Assembly: GCA_022509005.1 (NCBI GenBank)
Contig: JAFLUC010000002.1
Coordinates: 34,111-66,324 of the forward strand
Length of the DNA stretch: 32,214 bases
Reading direction: 5' to 3'
Source of the DNA: Oscillospiraceae bacterium
GTDB taxonomy: Bacteria > Bacillota > Clostridia > UBA1381
The position numbers and the translations under genes are program-made. Below, one piece after another: positions 23,806 to 32,159 of this stretch. Under the pieces are notes generated by a model. The model made no database searches, was not told the DNA's origin, and saw only the letters and a list, made by a program, of their open reading frames with translations. Every line of letters begins with the position of its first letter. Positions within the stretch are counted from its first letter, which is position 1.

Positions 23806-24492
23806 TTATCTGATATCGGACTTTCTCAGCTGCATTTCTATTACATTAAGTCCGATTGAAAGAATTTTGATGACTACATAATATATAGCAGCAGCACCGA
23901 GCAGAGGATAAAGGTAATCGAATGTGAGTGACTGTACTCTCTGCGCTGCGCCGAGGAGATCAATCTTCTCTATCATACCAATTACAGCAGTTTCCTTGAT
24001 GAGAACGATAAACTCGTTTGCAAGAGCGGGAAGTATGTTCTTAAGTGTCTGCGGCATGATGATATTTATCATGGTCTGAGAGCTTGTAAGACCGAGAGAG
24101 CGTCCGGCCTCAGTCTGACCCTTGTCGATTGAAAGTATTCCGCCGCGAACGATTTCGGCTATGTATGCGCCGCTGTTGATGGCAAATCCCAGCGCACCTA
24201 CAATCCACGGTGCAAGATCAACGCTTTGAAATATTATATAGTAGATAATAAGGATCTGCACCATTGTAGGCGTGCCTCTTATCACATCAACGTAAAGGCT
24301 TGCAAGCCATTTAAACGGCTTGAATTTTGAAAGCTTACCCAATGCGGCAAGAACACCTATAATAAGACCGAGAAGTACCGCCGCAAGTGAAATGAGCAGT
24401 GTATAACCGAGACCTGACAAGAACCACTCCCATCTGTTCTCATATATAAAGGTTTTATACAGACCGTTCATTACAGGCTGCAAAAAATGCAA
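23806..24492 (-). CDS. Polar amino acid ABC transporter permease
   Basis: The membrane subunit, about 228 residues, HisM/GlnP type, with several hydrophobic segments and the EAA-like loop [13 protein letters not shown] followed by [18 protein letters not shown], which contacts the ATPase. The start is a TTG at 24492 (minus strand), eight bases after AAAGGAG; the only nearby ATG (24471) is too far from that site, and a longer reading to 24561 would include the promoter region. First gene of the operon permease-ATPase-binding protein. The single permease presumably works as a homodimer. The start assignment is less certain than the identity. Confidence 0.88.
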   Translation of the reverse strand: MHFLQPVMNGLYKTFIYENRWEWFLSGLGYTLLISLAAVLLGLIIGVLAALGKLSKFKPFKWLASLYVDVIRGTPTMVQILIIYYIIFQSVDLAPWIVGALGFAINSGAYIAEIVRGGILSIDKGQTEAGRSLGLTSSQTMINIIMPQTLKNILPALANEFIVLIKETAVIGMIEKIDLLGAAQRVQSLTFDYLYPLLGAAAIYYVVIKILSIGLNVIEMQLRKSDIR

Positions 24493-24532
24493 TTGAACCA
24501 CTCCTTTTGTGATTTTTTTGTTGATATTATTA

Positions 24533-24561
24533 ATTATAACATAGCATTCAAATATTTTCAA
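24533..24561 (-). promoter_or_regulatory. Sigma-A promoter of the amino acid transporter operon
   Basis: On the minus strand TTGAAA (24561-24556), 17-bp spacer, perfect TATAAT (24538-24533). The leader is about 35 bases. It also argues against a permease start upstream of 24492. Confidence 0.78.
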
Positions 24562-24641
24562 TAGTATTTTGGATAAAAATTCATTTTATGCAGAGATTAT
24601 GTATTATTCGACAGTATATAAGTTTTTTAACTGTTTCTTGC

Positions 24642-24670
24642 TTGACAATATAAAAATCTTATGTTATCAT
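24642..24670 (+). promoter_or_regulatory. Sigma-A promoter of mscL
   Basis: Perfect TTGACA at 24642-24647, 17-bp spacer and TATCAT at 24665-24670. Divergent from the amino acid transporter promoter. Confidence 0.75.
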
Positions 24671-24714
24671 AAAAGTACCAGTATAGGATACGGATATGAT
24701 ACGGAGGTGAAAAC

Positions 24715-25152
24715 ATGAAATTTATGGACGAATTTAAAGAGTTCGTAGCAAGAGGAAATGTTGTTGATATGGCTGTTGGTATCGTTGTGGGCGGTGCTTT
24801 CACGTCTATTGTTACATCACTTGTTGATGACATAATAACACCTGCTCTTGCACTTCTCGGAAAGCTTTTCAGAAGCGGCGCTGCTGCGGCGGGCGCAGCC
24901 GAGGAAACCGATAAGCTGATGGATATGCAGAATTGGATGATACCGGGAACAGCGATTAAGATCGGTTCATTCATTCAGTCAATCATAAGCTTTTTGATTC
25001 TCGCATTTGTTATTTTCTGCATGGTTAAGGGAATTAACGCAATGAGAGCTAAGATGGATAAGAAGCAGGAAGAAGAGGCGGCTCCGGCTGAAGCTCCGGC
25101 AGATATCAAGCTTCTGGAGGAAATCAGAGACGCGCTTGTCAAAAAGAATTGA
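24715..25152 (+). CDS. mscL: Large-conductance mechanosensitive channel
   Basis: A homopentameric inner-membrane channel that opens under high membrane tension and releases solutes during hypo-osmotic shock. The 145-residue protein has the conserved N-terminal amphipathic helix FKEFVARGNVVDMAVGIVVG leading into transmembrane helix 1 (about 15-45), a periplasmic loop with an alanine-rich insertion, transmembrane helix 2 (about 82-106), and a charged cytoplasmic helix with LLEEIRDALVKK at the end. GGAGGTG precedes the ATG. A single-gene unit that ends in a hairpin shared with the convergent nifU gene. Confidence 0.96.
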   Translation: MKFMDEFKEFVARGNVVDMAVGIVVGGAFTSIVTSLVDDIITPALALLGKLFRSGAAAAGAAEETDKLMDMQNWMIPGTAIKIGSFIQSIISFLILAFVIFCMVKGINAMRAKMDKKQEEEAAPAEAPADIKLLEEIRDALVKKN

Positions 25153-25174
25153 TTTTATTGGTACATAGAAACCA

Positions 25175-25205
25175 AAAATCCGCAGGAGCTGCTCCTGCGG
25201 ATTTT
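25175..25205. terminator. Bidirectional terminator between mscL and nifU
   Basis: Perfect 14-bp stem 25175-25188 with 25192-25205 and a three-base loop; outer pairs are A:T so each strand has a T-run at the 3' side. Lies between convergent genes, 6 bp from the nifU stop. Confidence 0.88.
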
Positions 25206-25211
25206 AAACTA

Positions 25212-25655
25212 TTAATCAGCTTTTGCCATATCCTTATGGAACGATGCGCAGTCAAATTCATGCTCAAGCTCGCCGAGACCGAGATCAATGCCTGTTCTCT
25301 TACTGTAGTCTTTGAGCGCTGCGTGTATTGCCTGCTCAGCAAGAACCGAGCAGTGCACCTTTGCCGGCGGCAGCCCGTCAAGAGCTTCCATAACAGCCTT
25401 ATTTGTAAGATCTAATGCTTCCTGTATCGTCTTGCCCTTAACAAGCTCCGTTGCCATTGAGCTTGTAGCAATCGCCGCGCCGCAGCCGAAGGTCTTGAAC
25501 TTTACATCCTCGATGATGCCGTTCTCAATCTTCATATAAATCTTCATTATATCTCCGCATACTGCGTTGCCGACTTCGCCTACTGCGTTTGCGTCCTCAA
25601 GCTTACCGACGTTGCGCGGATTTTCAAAATGATCCATTACCTTTTCACTGTACAT
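25212..25655 (-). CDS. nifU: Iron-sulfur cluster scaffold protein NifU/IscU
   Basis: Scaffold on which [2Fe-2S]/[4Fe-4S] clusters are assembled with sulfur from NifS. The 147-residue protein has the three conserved cysteines C33 (AVCGD), C58 (FGCGAAI) and C102 (HCS), with the aspartate after the first. It has only the N-terminal IscU-like domain, without the ferredoxin and NfuA domains of nitrogen-fixation NifU, so it serves general Fe-S assembly, as in many Clostridia. It starts 15 bp after nifS; there is no SUF cluster or IscR in view. Confidence 0.94.
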   Translation of the reverse strand: MYSEKVMDHFENPRNVGKLEDANAVGEVGNAVCGDIMKIYMKIENGIIEDVKFKTFGCGAAIATSSMATELVKGKTIQEALDLTNKAVMEALDGLPPAKVHCSVLAEQAIHAALKDYSKRTGIDLGLGELEHEFDCASFHKDMAKAD

Positions 25656-25670
25656 TATCGTATTCCTCCT

Positions 25671-26879
25671 TTATAAATTCTTTGTGAAGGATTCAAGCTT
25701 ACCTTCTTCAAATTCCTCATACATTGGTGACATAGCTCGCAGTCGATCTATGATCTGCGGCATTTTTTCAAGTACATAATCTATTTCTTCATCTGTTGTA
25801 TCCTCGCCGACGCTGAAACGGATCGAGCCGTGCGCAATTTCGTGCGGAACGCCGATCGCCATGAGCACATGAGAAGGATCAAGTGAACCTGACGCGCAGG
25901 CGCTTCCGCTTGACGCGCATATATCCGCCATATTTAAACGCATAAGAATACTTTCGCCCTCAACAAACTCATATGAAATATTTACGTTGTTGCAAAGTCT
26001 CCGCTCATCATCGGGACCGTTGAGCTTAACGTAATCAATTCGTTCTAAAAGCCCATTCATGAGCTTATCGCGCATTTTTTTCATGTGCGCCATATTGCTG
26101 TCAAGATTCTTAACCGCAATTTCAAGTCCCTTTGCAAGACCTGCAATTCCGGCAAGATTCTCTGTTGCGGCGCGCTTGCCGCGCTCTTGACCGCCGCCGT
26201 GAATAAGATTTTCTATTCTCACGCCGTTTCTTATATAAAGCATACCCACGCCTTTAGGCCCGTGGAATTTGTGAGCCGAAAGTGAGAGCATGTCCACGCC
26301 AAGCTCCTGCACATTGATCGGCATATGTCCTATGGCCTGTACCGCGTCTGTATGGAAAATAACCTTGTGATTCTTTGCGACCTCTGCAATTTCCTTAATA
26401 GGCTCAATTGTACCTATTTCATTGTTAGCTGTCATGATTGTGATAAGGATCGTATTATCCTTTATTGCGGCTTCTACCTGCTCGGGTGTCACAAAACCGT
26501 CCTTGTCAACATCGAGATAGGTCACCTCAAACCCATTCTTTTCAAGAAATTCACATGCTCCTAAAACAGCATGATGCTCAATCTTTGTTGTGATTATGTG
26601 ATTACCCTTGCGCTTGTGAGCAAATGCAATGCCTTTTATTGCCCAGTTGTCAGCCTCACATCCTGACGCTGTGAAATAAATCTCATTGGAGCGAGCGGCA
26701 CCTATGCTTTTGGCAACGCTTTCGCGAAGCTCTGCTAAAGCAGTTTCCGCCTTCTGACCTACACTGTAGAATACTGACGAGGCATTGCCCCATATATCTG
26801 TAAGATACGGCATCATAGCGTCTACAACCTCAGGTGAAATGCTGGTTGTCGCATTATTATCTAAATATACCGTTTTCAT
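25671..26879 (-). CDS. nifS: Cysteine desulfurase NifS
   Basis: A PLP enzyme that takes sulfur from cysteine as a persulfide and passes it to NifU. The 402-residue protein starts YLDNNATT, has the PLP-binding lysine 204 in SAHKFHGPKG, the substrate/cofactor EHHAVL, and the active-site cysteine 328 in SSGSACASGSLDPSHVL. The short loop around the cysteine is the class I (NifS/IscS) form. AAAGGGATG precedes the ATG. First of the nifS-nifU pair. The promoter at 26941-26969 is followed by a palindrome at 26906-26931, so transcription is probably repressed by a dimeric regulator. Confidence 0.95.
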   Translation of the reverse strand: MKTVYLDNNATTSISPEVVDAMMPYLTDIWGNASSVFYSVGQKAETALAELRESVAKSIGAARSNEIYFTASGCEADNWAIKGIAFAHKRKGNHIITTKIEHHAVLGACEFLEKNGFEVTYLDVDKDGFVTPEQVEAAIKDNTILITIMTANNEIGTIEPIKEIAEVAKNHKVIFHTDAVQAIGHMPINVQELGVDMLSLSAHKFHGPKGVGMLYIRNGVRIENLIHGGGQERGKRAATENLAGIAGLAKGLEIAVKNLDSNMAHMKKMRDKLMNGLLERIDYVKLNGPDDERRLCNNVNISYEFVEGESILMRLNMADICASSGSACASGSLDPSHVLMAIGVPHEIAHGSIRFSVGEDTTDEEIDYVLEKMPQIIDRLRAMSPMYEEFEEGKLESFTKNL

Positions 26880-26905
26880 CTGTATTCATCCCTTTCTGTT
26901 TGAAG

Positions 26906-26931
26906 AACATATGAACGATCATTCATATGTT
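26906..26931. promoter_or_regulatory. 12-2-12 operator-like palindrome in the nifS leader
   Basis: Arms AACATATGAACG (26906-26917) and CATTCATATGTT (26920-26931) are complementary except for one base pair, around AT. It starts about 10 bases downstream of the nifS -10 box, covering the likely start of transcription, which is a typical repressor position. The form resembles ArsR/SmtB-family sites; no such regulator is encoded in the window. Confidence 0.65.
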
Positions 26932-26940
26932 GCATATAAT

Positions 26941-26969
26941 ATTGTACTCCAAAATATAGCTGTTGTCAA
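26941..26969 (-). promoter_or_regulatory. Sigma-A promoter of nifS-nifU
   Basis: On the minus strand a perfect TTGACA (26969-26964), 17-bp spacer and TACAAT (26946-26941). Confidence 0.82.
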
Positions 26970-27013
26970 TAGTTTTCTTTAAAAAACTTTCCAAATATAT
27001 AGTTCGTAAAAAC

Positions 27014-27042
27014 TTGAAATTTATTCGCTTTTATGGTACAAT
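27014..27042 (+). promoter_or_regulatory. Sigma-A promoter of the amidohydrolase gene
   Basis: TTGAAA at 27014-27019, 17-bp spacer, TACAAT at 27037-27042. Divergent from the nifS promoter. Confidence 0.75.
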
Positions 27043-27081
27043 ATAATAATATAGTAGGAAAAAAGAAAGAAGGTAACATAA

Positions 27082-27891
27082 GTGCTTATAGATTTTCATG
27101 TACACGTATTTCCGGAGAAAATAGCAAAGCAGACTTTTGAGGTTCTGGAGAATAATATCCGCCGCGCATATAAGCTAGAGCCGGAGCGCTGCTTCAGCGG
27201 AACTGTGGACGGACTAAAGGAGCTGATGGCAAAAACAGGTGTTGATTTAAGTGTTATTATGCCGATCGCAACGAAGCCGACTCAGTATAAATCGATAAAT
27301 AAATACGCAGAGGAAATAACAGACGGAAAAAGCATAATTTCATTCGCGTCAGTTCATCCGTATCAGGATAATGTGGAGGAGACGCTCTGTGATATTGTAT
27401 CATCGCGATTCAAGGGGATAAAGCTTCATCCTGATTATCAGTCGGTATATGCTGATGATGAGAAATTTATCGCACTTGTAAAAAGCGCAACGGAAAAAGG
27501 CTTGTATGTAACGACGCATGCCGGACAGGACGTTGGTGTTATACCGCCATACAGGTCCACGGCAGTTCATCTCAGAGCTATGCTTAAAAATGTAGACAGT
27601 TCGCGTGTTATCCTTGCTCATATGGGCGCGTTTGACGAATGGGATGAGGCGGAACGGCTTGCAAAGGATTTTGATGCATATTTTGATATTTCGGTGGTGA
27701 GCAGCTTTATAGATAAGGATCAATACCGCAGAATAATAGATAAACGAGGCGTGGAAAAGATTCTTTTCGGTTCGGATGCTCCGTGGGAAAATCCGGCTGA
27801 TACGTTGAAATTTTTAAAAGCATCAGGTATTTCTGATGAGGAATTTGAGCTTATAACTCACAAAAATGCAGAAAAAATACTTTTTTCGTAA
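27082..27891 (+). CDS. Amidohydrolase-family metal-dependent hydrolase
   Basis: A 269-residue TIM-barrel metallo-hydrolase of the amidohydrolase-2 (COG2159-like) group. Metal ligands are visible: DFHVHV at the N-terminus (His6, His8), GIKLHPDY, TTHAGQD, LAHMGAFDEWD, and the C-terminal FGSDAPWENP with Asp232. Family members include decarboxylases and hydrolases, so the substrate cannot be assigned. The start is GTG at 27082 with AAGAAGG about 8 bases upstream. Single-gene unit with its own promoter; only 8 bases separate its stop from the -35 box of the following tRNA promoter. Confidence 0.85.
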   Translation: MLIDFHVHVFPEKIAKQTFEVLENNIRRAYKLEPERCFSGTVDGLKELMAKTGVDLSVIMPIATKPTQYKSINKYAEEITDGKSIISFASVHPYQDNVEETLCDIVSSRFKGIKLHPDYQSVYADDEKFIALVKSATEKGLYVTTHAGQDVGVIPPYRSTAVHLRAMLKNVDSSRVILAHMGAFDEWDEAERLAKDFDAYFDISVVSSFIDKDQYRRIIDKRGVEKILFGSDAPWENPADTLKFLKASGISDEEFELITHKNAEKILFS

Positions 27892-27899
27892 AAAAACAC

Positions 27900-27928
27900 T
27901 TGACAAACGATCACACTTAGTGTATAAT
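27900..27928 (+). promoter_or_regulatory. Consensus promoter for the tRNA-Met/tRNA-Arg pair
   Basis: Perfect TTGACA at 27900-27905 and TATAAT at 27923-27928 with a 17-bp spacer; start about 24 bases before tRNA-Met. Confidence 0.9.
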
Positions 27929-27958
27929 ATCATTTGTTGTCAGGCAAAAGCTTGAAAT

Positions 27959-28035
27959 GGCGGTATAGCTCAGTTGGCTAGAGCATACGGTTCATACCCG
28001 TAGTGTCACTAGTTCGAATCTAGTTACCGCTACCA
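27959..28035 (+). tRNA. Elongator tRNA-Met (CAT)
   Basis: Full cloverleaf with anticodon CAT at 27993-27995, anticodon stem TACGG/CCGTA, T arm ACTAG/CTAGT, and encoded CCA at 28033-28035. The acceptor is fully paired (G1:T72 at the end), unlike the initiator tRNA, and the overall sequence resembles bacterial elongator tRNA-Met. A tRNA-Ile2 with a lysidine-modified CAT is the alternative, but the GGCGGT...ACCGCT acceptor favours Met. Confidence 0.9.
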
Positions 28036-28036
28036 T

Positions 28037-28066
28037 AAATCTGCATCGTTACGGTGCAGATTTTTT
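28037..28066 (+). terminator. Hairpin with T-run between tRNA-Met and tRNA-Arg
   Basis: Stem 28037-28048 with 28052-28063 (one G:T pair), three-base loop, T-run to 28066. The last T directly touches the first base of the next tRNA. See the findings for the implication. Confidence 0.8.
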
Positions 28067-28141
28067 GCTCCTATAGTTAAGTGGATATAACAAGCCCCTC
28101 CTAAGGGCTAGTCGCCAGTTCGACTCTGGCTGGGAGTACCA
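28067..28141 (+). tRNA. tRNA-Arg (CCT)
   Basis: Cloverleaf: acceptor 28067-28073 with 28131-28137 (two G:T pairs), D arm GTTA/TAAC with the GG pair in the loop, anticodon stem AGCCC/GGGCT with CCT at 28100-28102, T arm GCCAG/CTGGC, encoded CCA at 28139-28141. Reads the AGG arginine codon. No promoter of its own is visible. Confidence 0.9.
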
Positions 28142-28143
28142 TA

Positions 28144-28185
28144 TGCGGTGATAACCGAACGATTATCGGTTGTCACCGCATTTTT
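28144..28185 (+). terminator. Rho-independent terminator after tRNA-Arg
   Basis: Fifteen-pair stem 28144-28158 with 28166-28180 (one G:T pair), seven-base loop, T-run from 28181. Confidence 0.92.
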
Positions 28186-28234
28186 GTTTTTTTCCAAAAG
28201 AATTCAAAAAAATTTACAAATTATTAAAAACCCC

Positions 28235-28263
28235 TTGACTATTTCATGGTAAAATGCTATAAT
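28235..28263 (+). promoter_or_regulatory. Sigma-A promoter of the oligosaccharide transporter operon
   Basis: TTGACT at 28235-28240, 17-bp spacer, TATAAT at 28258-28263. The leader is about 80 bases and shows no riboswitch-like fold to my reading. Confidence 0.78.
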
Positions 28264-28349
28264 TTATATTAAAGTTTTATGTTTTGTTTGTGCATTTTGT
28301 GCTATACAAATAAAATATCATATGAATCTTAAATGAAGGAGGAGAATTT

Positions 28350-29297
28350 ATGAAGATTCAACCCAAAAACGGTGTTGGCGTCTCAAAGGACACCAAGCCT
28401 AAAAAAACCGGAACATTGTTCTATCTTAAAAGAGACTGGCAGCTTTATGCGCTTGTGGCAATACCGCTATTGTTTATAATCGTGTTTAAGTTCTTACCGC
28501 TGCTCGGTCTTTCAATCGCGTTTCTTGATTACAATCCTATTCTTGGCTTCTCGGATTCGAAGTTTATAGGATTTGATGTATTCAAGGAAATATTTACATC
28601 GCGTGAATTTGGTCATGCATTAAGAAATACTCTTGTGCTTAATATACTGGACCTTATCTGCGGTTTCCCAATGCCGATCATACTTGCTATTTTCTTGAAT
28701 GAAATCAAGTGTACATGGTATAAGAAGCTCACGCAAACATTGCTTTATCTGCCGCACTTCCTTTCATGGGTTATCATAGCAGGTATCGCATATCAGCTCT
28801 TTTCACCTTCAACAGGTATCGTAAACGTAATGATGGGTACAAAGATTCCGTTCCTTACAGAGAAGTGGCACTGGGGAGCAATGTACATACTTCTTGCCGT
28901 ATGGCAGAGCATGGGTTGGGGTACTATCATATATCTTGCTGCTATAACAGGTATAAACGGCGACCTCTATGAGGCGGCTTCAATAGACGGCGCAGGCCGT
29001 TGGGGAAAGATCTGGCACGTAACGCTTCCGGGTATCAAGCCTACAATCGTAGTTATGCTTATCATGGCTCTTGGAAGACTTATGGGCTCAAACTTTGAAA
29101 GAGTTAAGGTATTATCAAATACATCAGTTACGGATTTCTCAGAGGTTATTGCAACCTATGTTTACCGTGTAGGTCTTGAGTCTAACCGATTCAATATTTC
29201 AACAGCTGTCGGCTTGTTCCAGTCAGTCGTAGGTCTTATACTTGTACTCGGTTCAGACAGAATTTCAAAGGCTCTCGGCGAGAGCGGATTGGTATAA
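28350..29297 (+). CDS. Oligosaccharide ABC transporter permease, LplB/YteP type
   Basis: A 315-residue membrane subunit of a carbohydrate uptake (CUT1) importer. After a lysine-rich cytoplasmic N-terminus it has about six hydrophobic helices, beginning LYALVAIPLLFIIVF, and the EAA loop YEAASIDGAGRWGKIWHVTLP that docks the ATPase. PLLGLSIAFLDY is typical of LplB-like permeases. GGAGGAG precedes the ATG. It pairs with the next permease; no ATPase is encoded here, so a shared MsmX-type ATPase elsewhere must energise it. The substrate is not certain; homologues handle complex plant oligosaccharides. Confidence 0.92.
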   Translation: MKIQPKNGVGVSKDTKPKKTGTLFYLKRDWQLYALVAIPLLFIIVFKFLPLLGLSIAFLDYNPILGFSDSKFIGFDVFKEIFTSREFGHALRNTLVLNILDLICGFPMPIILAIFLNEIKCTWYKKLTQTLLYLPHFLSWVIIAGIAYQLFSPSTGIVNVMMGTKIPFLTEKWHWGAMYILLAVWQSMGWGTIIYLAAITGINGDLYEAASIDGAGRWGKIWHVTLPGIKPTIVVMLIMALGRLMGSNFERVKVLSNTSVTDFSEVIATYVYRVGLESNRFNISTAVGLFQSVVGLILVLGSDRISKALGESGLV

Positions 29298-29312
29298 GGA
29301 GGTGCAGTAATC

Positions 29313-30233
29313 ATGGCAAAAGATGCTTTAGACGTTCAGATGAAAATAAAGAAGAGTCCCGGAGATATCATAGCCGATGTTCTTATATACATACTTATCG
29401 GAGCATTATCATTTATATGTATTCTCCCATTCTTCCATGTAATATCAACTTCAATCAGTACAAATACCGCAGTTGCGGCAAATAAGGTATGGTTCCTGCC
29501 GATATTATCAGGAAATGGTGCCGGAGTAAATATCGATGCATACAAGTCGGTTATTGCTGACTCATCAATAAGATGGTCATTTATATATACTGTAATAATT
29601 ACAGTATTGTTCACACTGCTCGGTTTGTTCCTTACAATATGTGCGGCATATGCACTTTCAAGAGACAGAATGAAGGGTAGAAAGACAATCAATACATTGT
29701 TCATTATCACAATGTATTTCGGTGCAGGTCTTATTCCTGAGTACTTATTGCTCGATAGCTTAGATCTGTTGGATACAACAGCGGCTCTCGTATGCCCGCT
29801 TGCGATTTCGGCATATAACATGATCATTTTAAGAACTGCGATGGCAGCAATTCCAAAGTCGCTTGAAGAAGCGGCATCACTTGATGGTTGTGACGATTTC
29901 AGAATTCTGGTTCAGGTAATGCTTCCGCTTGTTATTCCGACGCTTGCAACGCTTGCATTGTTCTATGCGGTTGGTCGTTGGAACTCATATTCAGATGCTA
30001 TGTACTATATTCAGAATGATAAGCTGAAGCCGCTCCAGTATAAGCTTTATCAGCTTGTTGCTGCTGCTGCGGATAGTGCCGCTCTTGAAGCGGATGCGGG
30101 CTCAACAACTCAGAATGCCGAGGTTGTTAAGTCAGCAACAATCATGTGTGCAACTATTCCGATCATCATTGTGTATCCGTTCATCCAGAAGTACTTCGTA
30201 TCAGGTGTTATGATCGGTGCCGTTAAGGAATAA
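29313..30233 (+). CDS. Oligosaccharide ABC transporter permease, YtcP type
   Basis: The second CUT1 permease, 306 residues, with about six membrane helices, the first at ADVLIYILIGALSFICILPF. Its EAA loop is KSLEEAASLDGCDDFRILVQ followed by VMLPLVIPTLATLALFY, and the C-terminus ends GVMIGAVKE, typical of YtcP. It begins 15 bp after the first permease with GGAGG upstream. Forms a heterodimer with that protein. Confidence 0.92.
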   Translation: MAKDALDVQMKIKKSPGDIIADVLIYILIGALSFICILPFFHVISTSISTNTAVAANKVWFLPILSGNGAGVNIDAYKSVIADSSIRWSFIYTVIITVLFTLLGLFLTICAAYALSRDRMKGRKTINTLFIITMYFGAGLIPEYLLLDSLDLLDTTAALVCPLAISAYNMIILRTAMAAIPKSLEEAASLDGCDDFRILVQVMLPLVIPTLATLALFYAVGRWNSYSDAMYYIQNDKLKPLQYKLYQLVAAAADSAALEADAGSTTQNAEVVKSATIMCATIPIIIVYPFIQKYFVSGVMIGAVKE

Positions 30234-30253
30234 TACAGGGAGGAGTAGCAATT

Positions 30254-32137
30254 ATGAAATTCAGAAAGATAATATCATCAGTTGTCGCAGTATCATCAGT
30301 TGCGGCAGCGGCAGCAGGTCTTGCAGGCTGTTCATTGGGCGGCAACCGCGCACCGGCAAAAATTGATGTCGAAGCTCTTTTAAGTGTTGACGATCCTGAG
30401 AACTTCAAGTATGATGAACCAGTAACGATAAGAATACCTGTTTATGACAGAGGTCAGTCAGGTCTTCCGCCGGTAACGGATAACTACTGGACACGTCTTG
30501 CTCAGAAGGAAATGAAGAAGCTGCATAATATTAACCTTGAGTATATCTCAATCCCGAGAAACGGTGAGGTAACAAAGTTCAACCAGCTTATGGCAGGTAA
30601 GGTATCAAGACAGCCGGATATATTATTCCATTATGACTATCCACAGGTAATTACATATGCAAAGCAGGGCGCTTTCCAGACAATCGACGAAAGACTTATA
30701 GCAGCCTATGCGCCTGATTACTATGCGGCTACACGTGAACTTGATGAATATACATATCTGAACGGCGAGAAGAAGTTCCTCGGCGCTACAAGACCGAAGG
30801 CTTATAACTTTATAAGTGTTATAAGAAAGGATTGGATTGAACAGTGCGGCTACAAGGTTCCTGAGACTGCGGAAGAGGAGGCCGATTGGACTCTTACCGA
30901 GGAAGAGTATTTTGAAATGCTCCAGAAGTTCAAGGACAACAAGTGCGGCGGTGGCGACACAATTCCGCTTGGATTCTCACTTCCAAACGCAAACTTCGGC
31001 AATCACGGTTACAGAGATTATCCGCTTTCAGCTAACGACTGGGCGCTGTATTCAGATTTGTCAGTTGCTTCACTCACATGGGAGCCGACATATAAGCAGT
31101 TGAAGTATGACTGGGAGCTTAATCAGAAGGGACTTATTTCATCTGAGTGGAATATTGACCAGAGCGGTGATACATCAAAGCAGAACTTCATTTCAGGTAA
31201 GCAGGGTGTATACGGTTTCTATCTTACAAAGTCAAACGATGTACTCGGCGGTCTTACAGAACTCGTTCCGGGCGCAGAGGTAATACTTGTACCGAACGTA
31301 AAAGCAGAAGATGAAGCAACCGGCGAATATATTCTTAAGGGCGGCAGAGCAGACAACCCGTTCGGTCTGATGTCAGGTATTAATATTCATTGTAAGCATC
31401 CTGAAGCGGTTCTCATGTACTTTGAGTGGTTGCAGGATAACCTTGATCTCATGCAGTATGGTATCGAGGGTCAAAACTACAAATCACAAAAATATACAAT
31501 GGACGATGGTCAGACATTTGACCTCAAGGTTATTGATGACTCATACAAGGGTGAGAGTATGTTTAACTACAACTCAAACAAGGATATGTGGTGTCTCGTA
31601 ACAGAGGGCAGACAGGGTAAGACTCCGGAAGAGGATCTTGCAATCGCTATGTACACATATGCTCCTGAGGGCTATGAGCATCTTATAGAAGCAAGCTATA
31701 TGAGAGCTAAGTCCGGCGATTTCAGAAACTATATCGACTTCCTGTTTGACCGTTCAATCGATTCATTGGCAGATAAGAGCGCTACACTTCTTGAGGACTT
31801 CAGACGAGCTGCTACTGATTGTATTAATGCATCGACTGAAGCTGAGTTTGATGCTCAATATAAGAAGTGGTGCGAAATCTATCTTAAGGATGGTTATGAC
31901 GAAATCCTCAAGGAAAAGCAGGCGGCTTATGATGATATGAAGTCATCAGGTAAGCTTATGACAGAGTTGCCTTATGGTATTAAGCCTGATGCTGACGACA
32001 CAACACGTCATATGGCTGATCCCCCGGCGGGGAAAGGTGAGGATGCCGAGAAGGACGAAAAGAAAGAAGACGCAACAGCTCCTGATACAACAAACGCAGA
32101 AGCAAAGGCATCTGAAGAGGATGAAACAACCGAATAA
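30254..32137 (+). CDS. LipO-type oligosaccharide-binding lipoprotein
   Basis: A 627-residue extracellular solute-binding protein (SBP_bac_1, LipO/YtcQ type). Lipoprotein signal with lipobox LAGC, cysteine 26. Conserved-looking parts include PVTDNYWTRLAQKEM, the RQPDILFHYDYPQVITYAKQGAFQTID segment near residues 116-142, and LTEEEYFEMLQKFKDN. Large size suits binding of long or branched oligosaccharides. The last 30 or so residues form an acidic threonine/alanine/glutamate tail (from about DAEKDEKKE to the end) with no homology that I recognise. GGGAGGAG precedes the ATG. It ends the three-gene operon, followed by a perfect terminator. Confidence 0.93.
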   Translation: MKFRKIISSVVAVSSVAAAAAGLAGCSLGGNRAPAKIDVEALLSVDDPENFKYDEPVTIRIPVYDRGQSGLPPVTDNYWTRLAQKEMKKLHNINLEYISIPRNGEVTKFNQLMAGKVSRQPDILFHYDYPQVITYAKQGAFQTIDERLIAAYAPDYYAATRELDEYTYLNGEKKFLGATRPKAYNFISVIRKDWIEQCGYKVPETAEEEADWTLTEEEYFEMLQKFKDNKCGGGDTIPLGFSLPNANFGNHGYRDYPLSANDWALYSDLSVASLTWEPTYKQLKYDWELNQKGLISSEWNIDQSGDTSKQNFISGKQGVYGFYLTKSNDVLGGLTELVPGAEVILVPNVKAEDEATGEYILKGGRADNPFGLMSGINIHCKHPEAVLMYFEWLQDNLDLMQYGIEGQNYKSQKYTMDDGQTFDLKVIDDSYKGESMFNYNSNKDMWCLVTEGRQGKTPEEDLAIAMYTYAPEGYEHLIEASYMRAKSGDFRNYIDFLFDRSIDSLADKSATLLEDFRRAATDCINASTEAEFDAQYKKWCEIYLKDGYDEILKEKQAAYDDMKSSGKLMTELPYGIKPDADDTTRHMADPPAGKGEDAEKDEKKEDATAPDTTNAEAKASEEDETTE

Positions 32138-32159
32138 TATCAGTAATATAACAAACGAT

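Noticed and set aside
28264..28349. Riboswitch in the leader of the oligosaccharide transporter
   Set aside because: The leader is short, AT-rich and shows no stable fold or terminator.
29336..29827. Minus-strand ORF of 163 codons inside the second oligosaccharide permease
   Set aside because: Antisense shadow of a well-supported membrane protein gene; hydrophobic composition follows from the opposite strand.
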